Assembly (NCBI GenBank): GCA_030374805.1 | Contig: JARGSG010000191.1 | Span: 558,001 to 622,000, forward strand | DNA length: 64,000 nucleotides | Origin: Gracilaria gracilis | Taxonomy: Eukaryota > Rhodophyta > Florideophyceae > Gracilariales > Gracilariaceae | Reading direction: 5' to 3' | Shown here: one piece after another, positions 57,387-64,000 of the stretch | How positions within the stretch are numbered: position 1 is the first letter of the stretch | Layout: each line of letters opens with the position of its first letter | Program-made: the position numbers and the translations under genes | Notes under the pieces: model-generated | What the model was told of the DNA's origin: nothing | The model's database searches: none | What the model saw: the letters and a program-made list of their open reading frames with translations, nothing else

Positions 57387-58625
57387 CTAGTCCTCCTCAT
57401 AATCCATTATCATCGGTCCCTCCTCGTAGTCCCCATCCGTGTTATCAGACTTGTGGCTTTGTACCTCGTCATCTTTCTCTTCGTAATCCTCCTCTCCAAC
57501 TTCCTCTTCCTCCATTTCAAAGTTGCTCACAGATCTTTCCCCCTCGTCCAGCTGGTCGTTCGGGTCTTCCCCGAGTCCAAATTCCTCATCTAAGAATTTG
57601 GGCCGAAAAGCAGGCTGCCTGTGCACCGCATCAGGGAGCTTGTATCCCTCGGGCACAAAGTACATATGATACCGTAGACAATTCTCTTTCACCAGCGCAT
57701 CCATGTACCCAGTACCAGCATGAAACACATCTCCACTTCCAATCAACATGGAGTACGGTGGAACCCTGAACTTCTTCACAACCATCGTACGAGACAGCCT
57801 CTTCAAACTCTTGTCATCCGTCACATACATATTATGTGACCTCTCACATACCCATATCATAAAAGAGCTCCCCCCGGAGGCCATCATGAAGAATCCTGGA
57901 ATCTCCCCATTGTTCTTCTCCACATTCGTTAACCCTCGGAAATCGGTGTGCAACACCTTCCTCGGGCATCCCTCCCCCGCACAAAACACACGTTCTCCTG
58001 TTTCCGGCACATACATCCTCTTCTTCGCCGTATTGTTGTTACACAGACGAAGAGCGGTTGCTATCTGCCCAAACCTAGCGTCCAACAATGCCCTCTTTCT
58101 CAACATCATCACATTCTTCTCATCCGATTCCATGTAATTCAAAATCTCCTTCTTCGTGGTAATGTATCGCCCAATGCCCTGCATCCTATCCCCCGCGTCC
58201 TTACCATCTCCCGCCTTGATGATAGGGTTCCATCTCTTGCGGTTCTTCTCGAACTTGAGGTCCAGCTGTTCCAAGAAATCCTTTTGAAAGAACTCCAACA
58301 TACTCTCTGTCACATCTTCATCCAACACCACTCCCCTCTTCTTCGCCTCATCTGACATGCCTTCGTCACTTCCAAATTCTTCCAGCACACGGAATCCTCT
58401 CTCCATCAACTCCATTCTATTCGCTGCAAAATACTCTCGCGCGAGGTCATCTCTCTCCATCGCCGCCATCCAAAGAGCCTCTTCCTCCCCTTTCGGCGTT
58501 CCCTTCAACGACAGCTTCGCCCCAAGAACTGATTCCTTCGTAGTCCCCAGTTCCTTGTGCACATTCCGGGCTGCACGCCGGTACACCGCGTGATGCACAG
58601 CTCTCAAATCCTCCACCGTTAACAC
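57387..58625 (-). CDS. Putative 2OG-Fe(II) dioxygenase-fold protein
   Basis: A 412-residue frame. The second half shows a double-stranded beta-helix pattern: VLHTDFRG supplies the HxD iron ligands, then FFMMASGGSSFMIWV and FRVPPYSMLIGSGDVFHAGTGY give the distal His, and RYHMYFVPEG a candidate Arg for 2-oxoglutarate. CAGEGCPRKV before it could add a zinc site. The tail is very acidic. Such enzymes hydroxylate protein or nucleic-acid substrates; TET/JBP base oxidases are one branch. The frame lacks an ATG at its start (GTG at 58625) and overlaps the end of the next frame upstream, so it is probably the C-terminal part of a longer protein. Substrate unknown. Confidence 0.55.
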   Translation of the reverse strand: MLTVEDLRAVHHAVYRRAARNVHKELGTTKESVLGAKLSLKGTPKGEEEALWMAAMERDDLAREYFAANRMELMERGFRVLEEFGSDEGMSDEAKKRGVVLDEDVTESMLEFFQKDFLEQLDLKFEKNRKRWNPIIKAGDGKDAGDRMQGIGRYITTKKEILNYMESDEKNVMMLRKRALLDARFGQIATALRLCNNNTAKKRMYVPETGERVFCAGEGCPRKVLHTDFRGLTNVEKNNGEIPGFFMMASGGSSFMIWVCERSHNMYVTDDKSLKRLSRTMVVKKFRVPPYSMLIGSGDVFHAGTGYMDALVKENCLRYHMYFVPEGYKLPDAVHRQPAFRPKFLDEEFGLGEDPNDQLDEGERSVSNFEMEEEEVGEEDYEEKDDEVQSHKSDNTDGDYEEGPMIMDYEED

Positions 58626-59641
58626 CCCGCTCTATGCTGCTTTCGTAGGTGAAGCATATTCATCCACGGGTGCTGGTGTTTCACAGCATTCTTCCCTCCC
58701 GGCCACTCACTCGGCGGTGCACTCACCATATTCGTCCACGACATATCCGATACCCCGGTGTACTTCCCAGCTGTCTTCACCCCCTGCGGGGGAACATCCA
58801 GATTGTTATCCTCAAAGCTACGCATCCCTCCTTCACCTTCCCCCCCCTGGTTCATGCCCAACAAATCCACTATCCTTCTCACCACTATCGCTCTCCTCTT
58901 CCACTTCACTGGACGACATCACATTGATTTTATGCTCCGTAAAGAACTTCTTCAATGCACTCCTCGTCATTTTCCTGAACAGGTTAACAACCTCTAAAGG
59001 TATGTCCACAGAAGATGTGTTCACCGTACTCTTCTTTCTTCGCTTCGGGGCAGGTTGCACATCATCTTCATCCTCGTCGTCAGTAAGCACCACAGAAGTT
59101 CTCTTCCTCGTTTTCTTCTTCTTCCCCACAACCCGTCCAACCTCCTCTTCTCTCAGGCGACCCGGAACCACCTTACATTTTGCGCTACGTCTGAACACCG
59201 GTGGTTCCGGTTCAGGGCTTTCCACTACCATGGGATCGTTCTCCACTTCAGCAAATGGAGCCCTGGCCGTCTTTTCCGGTTCCACAACCTCTTCAATAAC
59301 CTCCTCTACAACCTCCTCCTTCTCTAAACGTTGCAGCGATACTTTAAAGTGTTGTTCCAGTTTGCTACCGGCAGTGTTCACCCACCTAGACACCATCCCG
59401 TCCCACAAATGCTTTGCTCCCGCGAGCACCAATTTGGCTGTTTGCTTCCCGAGATATTCCAAGACAGATACCCCCTTTTTCCAATCTTGAGAACCGTCTG
59501 CATCACTTCCTCAACTGTCATCTTCTTCCTCTTGGAAGTCATGTCGCAAAGCTTAAACATACCAATTGCACACTGAAAGAAGTGCTTCCTCATATCCTCA
59601 AAACGGCCCGTCCTCCCTGCAGAGAACATTCTCAGTCGCAC
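58619..59641 (-). pseudogene. Charged nuclear-type protein or N-terminal part of the oxygenase
   Basis: The frames 59641-59378, 59462-58833 and 58909-58619 form one trace. ATG 59631 (MFSAGRTGRFEDM) lies 2 nt after the stop of the ParB-like gene. The middle has a Glu/Val-rich helix (EEVVEEVIEEVVEPE), an NLS-like KKKKTRKR, an acidic LTDDEDEDD and APKRRKKS, typical of nuclear proteins. The last frame ends 58619, overlapping the oxygenase frame by 7 nt, so both could be one polypeptide joined by an intron or frame change. No enzymatic motif. Confidence 0.4.
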
Positions 59642-60554
59642 ATACTATTGTAAGCAACGGACGATGAAACGGAATATCCCATCTGCGAGTCGAATAAGGG
59701 GTCACTGGACACATGTGTGAGCGTCAGCGGTAGCCTCTCCTCACACTCCTTCTCAAAGAATTGGAGGAGCCCCTCGCCTTGCACAAACTTCAGAGCCAGT
59801 GCCGCATAGCGATTCATGTGACGCATACTATAGTCCCCGATAACCCTACTTCTTTTCAACGCTCCCGCTATCTGTTTCGGCGTCAACTTCTTCACATTTA
59901 CTCCTCCTCCGCCAATGATGTTTTCAACGAAGGACACCGTGCTGTGAAGCTTGTCTGCGAAAGACATCTTCAGAACATTGGAGCTCATCTCGTTCAGGAG
60001 ATTGCCAAGTCCTAGCACTTCATTCATGACCATCGGATTACCATCCTTTCTCCTCCATAATACAATATCCAGAGACCTCACTATATCCTCCCATTTCCCT
60101 CCTTCCTCACGCAGGTCCTGTAACACAATAAATCGGTGATATCCGTCTATAAGTGTTACAGGCAGAACAAGTCTCCGGTCAACAATGTCACTCGCATCTA
60201 ATTTGACTACAAGTGTAACGGCAATCGAACCGGCGGAGGGAAGTCCACCATAGGTGCGGCACTTCATCTTCGTGGCCGCCTTGTGCGCAAGGTTCACACT
60301 GCGAACCGTCTTCTTTGGGATTTCAATCATCTCGATATCCGTCGTCAACCACTGCTGAACATAGTCGGCGAGAGATATCTTCGGTAGCGGCAGCATGGTG
60401 TCCACCTCATCCGACGGAACTCTATCTCCTTCATCGAACAAATCCCCTTCAGGTCCACCCAGGGAAGCATTAGTAGTCCAATAACCTCCACAACATCATC
60501 ATCGGAGTCATCCACGATGTTAACCCTCTTAATTGCTCCCACCGATTTCTTCAT
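59632..60554 (-). CDS. ParB-like domain protein
   Basis: The ATG at 60554 starts MKKSVGAIKRVNIVDDSDDD. A frame change or short intron near 60.45 kb (with a TACTAAT branch-point-like sequence) leads to the main frame. It shows TVRSVNLAHKAA, then LPVTLIDGYHRFIVLQDL, matching the (I/V)DGxHR motif of ParB/sulfiredoxin-fold proteins. A helical region, KKLTPKQIAGALKRSRVIGDY, could be the HTH that usually follows. ParB proteins bind parS-like sites for DNA segregation; phage and transposon relatives accompany DNA-modifying enzymes. Nearby 46-bp repeat arrays are candidate target sites. The match rests on short motifs. Confidence 0.5.
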
Positions 60555-60596
60555 TCCTTTAGAATCTTCTCGTCCTTCTTCTCTCGTCTGTAGAGA

Positions 60597-61172
60597 CTAA
60601 AGTTTGGCGGTTTTAGAGGAATGCTCAGCCGATTCTTTGACCTCCTCAACATTTTCACTCTCAGGCTGAGAGGTGGACGACTTCCCGGCTCCGCGGTGCG
60701 GAGTGGGACTCTGCGGAATCTCAATTGAGGCCATCATCGACGTATCCCAGGCATACAACCCAGCCGAAAACAATTTGGCGAGCCTACTGGGGGGATCCTC
60801 CGGACCTTGGAAATGGTAGGGGTACTTTGCGTCTAGATGACTTGAAATATTCGTCTTCCAGGTAACCACCAAATCTTCACCCTCTAAGGCAGTTGCGCTT
60901 AGAAGATGGCCATGAAGCGAACGGCAGAGCCCCTTCCCGGTACCACCAGCAGGCCTCACGCCACGTACTTCCGCAGTACCAACTTCAACCCTGTTCTTGT
61001 CCTTTCCAAGGCTGATGAACAAAGATACAGAGTCGCCACCTTTTACCTTAGGTGGGGCGGGAGTACTCGTCTTCTTCTTCATCGCGCGCGGTGTTACCCG
61101 CTTGGAACGCGATGGCAGCCTACGAGGCGTGGAGACCTTCGCCTTTCCTCTTTTTTGCTTAAACAGCGCCAT
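60597..61172 (-). CDS. Basic protein of unknown function, first gene of the leftward cluster
   Basis: A clean 191-residue frame from ATG 61172. The N-terminus is very basic and proline/threonine-rich (MALFKQKRGKAKVSTPRR, KRVTPRAMKKKTSTPAPPK), like a nuclear or DNA-binding tail. A moderately hydrophobic middle (LVVTWKTNISSHL) and an acidic Ser-rich end follow. It begins the tandem of four leftward genes with the ParB-like and oxygenase genes. No family recognised. Confidence 0.5.
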   Translation of the reverse strand: MALFKQKRGKAKVSTPRRLPSRSKRVTPRAMKKKTSTPAPPKVKGGDSVSLFISLGKDKNRVEVGTAEVRGVRPAGGTGKGLCRSLHGHLLSATALEGEDLVVTWKTNISSHLDAKYPYHFQGPEDPPSRLAKLFSAGLYAWDTSMMASIEIPQSPTPHRGAGKSSTSQPESENVEEVKESAEHSSKTAKL

Positions 61173-61539
61173 TTCTGACCCCTCGCTGTTCCTCTTCGAT
61201 CGCGCTGACTACCGCCCCCTTTTATGGTTCATAGGCGCCATGTTGGATACAAAGGGTTCAAACAATTCGAAACGCGGATTACGACCGTCGAGAATGCTCG
61301 CGAGAACGTATAGTGGACGTACCCTTCTCAATCACGTTCGTTGCTTTCACTTCCCGACCGAATAGTTCGCCCGCTCAATATAGGATTGAAATCAAGGGGT
61401 TCCGTATTTCACGTTTTAGATTTCACTTTCGCCTTATTTAGAAAGTTACATGATCGTCGTAACTGCTACGTACGCATAGCTATAGAATAAAGGCACCCAG
61501 TTTTGAAGGAAAAAAATTAAGTGCGTCCGTTAAGTTTTC

Positions 61540-61715
61540 GGCATGGACAGCAGTCCGGGGTGGAGTGGCGCTTCATCACGGCACTGGTGAAGCGCCACTC
61601 CACCCCGGACCGCTGTCCACGCGCCGTGGCCGATGAAACTGGACCACACCTCGGACCGCCGTCCACGCGCCGTGGCCGATGAAGCTGGACGACACCTCGG
61701 ACCGCTGTCGACGAC
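61540..61715. repeat. 46-bp repeats and hairpin, right array
   Basis: One long hairpin (61551-61617; stem CAGTCCGGGGTGGAGTGGCG) and about two 46-bp units ending at 61712. It is a shorter version of the left array. Difference in copy number between arms points to expansion or loss after the arms were duplicated. Confidence 0.8.
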
Positions 61716-62495
61716 GGTTTTCACTTATGATTGTTTTATGAATATTTAAAGCCCTGCATCTGCTTATAATGACGGGAGGACCTAAGGGCGTCAAATCATA
61801 TGACTGTCGTTTGGTGAGTTAGTTGGAAAGCAATAAATATTGCTCTTCATAAGCCCGGAGAACAGTTTAGAATAGAAGTAGTTCGCAGCTTATTGGTCAT
61901 GTATAAAACAAAACAAATAAAAAATCCATCGATCTGGCAGAATATGCGCTATATCAGAAACTTTACATCCTATCAAATCGAAGGAGGTAGTTCTACCGAC
62001 TACCATCTCTAACCTTATATGATGTAGATTTTTCTATAGCGCCCAAGGTCGTGACCGATAATGAATACCCCCTTTGCGAGAACGAAAAGCATTATGTGGT
62101 TGTCGGGGAAGAGGAACTCATCACTGTCCACTACATTCTTCTAGTGACTATATTGGGGACTATTCTTCTTCAGTGATTGAAATATCAGTAATGGCTAAAC
62201 ACGATTATATGGGTTGAACAACTCATGTAATCGTAGTCCACTATCACCGGTAGCTCAACCACTTCCGATATTTCAACCTAACGCAGTCTAATCTAGTCGG
62301 TCTAATCAATAACCACAGTCCGACAGTGATTGAGCTCGCTCTCAGAGTCAAAGCCCATTACATGAGTTGAACTAATCAAATAATCGTACTCGACCATCAC
62401 GGCCAGCTCAACCACTTCCGAATGTTCTCAGTAAAGCAAAGATGCAGAAGCGGCATACACTGTGTCCGGCGACTTTGGCTTGAATACGCAATAGC

Positions 62496-62942
62496 ATGGA
62501 AAATAGAAGAGTACGCCAGTTAGTACGATTCACAGAAAACGAACAAGATTGTCGAACGTACCTTGTGGGCCACTACGTCCACGCAACAGAACAAGGACAA
62601 AAAGAGCACCTCCCTTCTACAGTTTCCGGCGATGTTCTTTTCTTCTGTCACAACCGAGAGGATCAATTGGTTGTGACAGGAGAAGAAGAGATCCCAGGAA
62701 ACCGTTACGGGGAGGTACAGAGCGTTGTGCTTACCGAGGCAGTTGGCAGGAGAGCGAAGGTGCTTAAGTACACGCATCGTCACATTAAAAACAAGCGCCA
62801 GTCGCGAGGGGGCCGCTGTCGAGGTGGAAATAATTTTTTTAACTTTTTCACCCACGGCGCATGCAAAGCGGACCGAACTCGAGTGGCCCTTCATCGGAGC
62901 CGTGATAGAGCGCCCCTGCACCACGGACCGCTGTTCGGATAG
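62496..62942 (+). CDS. Inverted-arm gene A, right copy
   Basis: A 148-residue frame from ATG 62496, starting MENRRVRQLVRFTENEQDC. It matches the left copy nearly residue for residue up to SRGGRC, with substitutions such as F/S, E/D and T/K. It then continues with NNFFNFFTHGAC and an Arg/His-rich tail where the left copy ends earlier. The tail runs through a degenerate arm hairpin, so the shorter left form may be the functional one. Function unknown. Confidence 0.55.
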   Translation: MENRRVRQLVRFTENEQDCRTYLVGHYVHATEQGQKEHLPSTVSGDVLFFCHNREDQLVVTGEEEIPGNRYGEVQSVVLTEAVGRRAKVLKYTHRHIKNKRQSRGGRCRGGNNFFNFFTHGACKADRTRVALHRSRDRAPLHHGPLFG

Positions 62943-63312
62943 CCGTAAGTTGTAACTTCGCCTATACTTCCATATCTAAGAATTACCGCACCCCCTCCCA
63001 TCCCTGCCTTCTCTTATAACTGTTTATCACCGCATAAGCCCCCCTAACATCACCCAATTCTCTTTTACGCCTCTATTTTAGAGTTCTAGTACCGTTTTGG
63101 AGTCTGAACTTTTCCTTCACATCGCTAATTCCGCAGCCGTCTGCCGTTCGCTCCCGTCTACCTTCCGCACTCATCTCTCGTTCGCTGCCGTCTCTCGTCA
63201 GCCTCCGTCCGTTCGGCCTCGCCGTCCGCTGCCGAAGTCAATCATCTGTTTTCTCACGACTGCTCCAGTTCTCCTTCCGTATTCATAATATAGCCCCCCT
63301 TTATTGTTCAAA

Positions 63313-63966
63313 ATGGCTGCCGCAACCACATCCAGGTCTAAGTCACCGTCATCTCCGACATCCGACATGAAGGTTGGAAAAATGTTCGGTCCTAGGAATG
63401 AGCTTCTCACCGCGTTTCTCGCCATCCGTGATCACTATGCGTAGACGATGTGAGAGGAAGACGAACCCAGAAAAGTGGGACACAGCGAGTTGGTTCAATA
63501 TATCATCAAAAATCTAACTGTCCTAAAGTTTGCCAAGAAGTACTTCTCTACCCTTCTCGGACCCACTCACCCGTCATACAGCGACAATGAGCTCAAGACT
63601 GTGTGCGGGAAGGGTTCGTACCGTCAGCTGTATCTGTCGACGAAGTTGCTTGACATCATGGACGGAGACAGAGACAGGCGTGTGAGGGATTTTTGGAATG
63701 CTTATACCAGGGTGGAATTCAAAGGAATACCGAAGAATGTGACGTAATCCGAATTCTTCAAGTCCATGAGTATAGCTTCCAGGCGTGTGGGTCAGATAGT
63801 TCCGCCTTTCGGTACGAGCATCGCTACACATTTCCAGAGAGTTCTCTTTCCATCCCTTATTCAAAAAGTATGTATGGAAAAGCGCCTTCGGGGCCATAAG
63901 AGGCGTAAGGAAGAGTAGGGATATTCCACCCCTTCTGGGAATGTGCAAATATTGCAGAATCTGCAA
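63313..63966 (+). pseudogene. Inverted-arm gene B, right copy (partial)
   Basis: The ATG at 63313 opens MAAATTSRSKSPSS, as in the left copy. The block VGHSELVQYIIKNL...DFWNAYTRVEFKGIPK (63475-63740) is conserved, then a stop appears at 63745 where the left copy continues. Later sequence in another frame still resembles the left copy to the window end. Compared with the left copy it is more decayed. Confidence 0.45.
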
Positions 63967-64000
63967 GCTCAGCGTGCGGGTTTTGGTGTGCAGCTGGTAA

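Larger units (their letters stand above)
61443..64000. repeat. Large inverted repeat, right arm (runs off window)
   Basis: Reverse complement of 52667-55560. It is still homologous at the last base of the window (64000 pairs with 52667), so its full length is unknown. It carries gene A (plus), gene B (plus) and a shorter repeat array. Confidence 0.9.

Noticed and set aside
52667-64000. Polinton or other virus-like element
   Set aside because: Long inverted arms suggested it, but no capsid, protein-primed polymerase, packaging ATPase or retroviral-type integrase was seen.
1-64000. CRISPR arrays, bacterial operons, tRNA or rRNA genes
   Set aside because: No spaced direct repeats, rRNA blocks or tRNA cloverleaf were noticed; gene families are eukaryotic. 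tRNAs were not searched exhaustively.

Overview
The window is eukaryotic nuclear DNA. It is dominated by transposable elements, with two recognisable housekeeping genes, a BRCA2 homologue and a GBF1/GNOM-type Arf-GEF. Inferred introns are short (60 and 115 nt), and the element mix is PIF/Harbinger with Myb/NAM-C partners, KDZ, Plavaka/CACTA-like, pogo, hAT and DIRS. That mix, plus a ketopantoate-reductase-like family I associate with algae and plants, suggests an alga, most likely a red alga. The taxon is an inference; nothing here fixes it.

Layout. 0.7-4.0 kb (minus): BRCA2-like gene with an array of BRC-like repeats and OB folds, and a small MITE just upstream of its start. 4.3-12.1 kb: an old KDZ-type transposase (minus), a PIF1-family helicase (plus) and an unknown protein region (minus), linked by five copies of a near-palindromic 16-mer. 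12.6-18.2 kb: a repeat-rich stretch, a PIF/Harbinger-type element with a Myb/SANT-like partner, and a hAT element. 18.4-22.2 kb (minus): GBF1-like Arf-GEF remains, lacking the first half of the Sec7 domain. 22.7-24.5 kb: a second PIF/Harbinger element. 25.4-29.6 kb: a broken DIRS-like tyrosine-recombinase retroelement. 30.4-43.1 kb: a graveyard of Tc1/mariner, pogo (three copies, all minus), hAT and possible LTR remnants.

43.6-64.0 kb is different: C-rich on the plus strand, with long open frames, and looks like one or two large cargo-bearing elements. It holds a Plavaka/CACTA-like transposase with an N-terminal C2H2 finger (plus) and a convergent basic/coiled-coil protein (minus). Next come an apparent fusion of a permuted DPPY DNA adenine methyltransferase with a SET domain (minus), and then a pair of inverted-repeat arms of at least 2.6 kb. 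Each arm carries two small genes and an array of 46-bp repeats and hairpins. Between the arms lie a ketopantoate-reductase-like gene, a putative 2OG-Fe(II) oxygenase, a charged nuclear-type protein, a ParB-like protein and a basic protein.

As a working hypothesis, this region is a mobile element with a self-encoded chromatin/DNA-modification kit (DNA methylation, histone methylation, base oxidation) and a ParB/iteron-like module. The right arm runs off the window, so the true ends are unseen. Most element genes are interrupted, so activity is doubtful.
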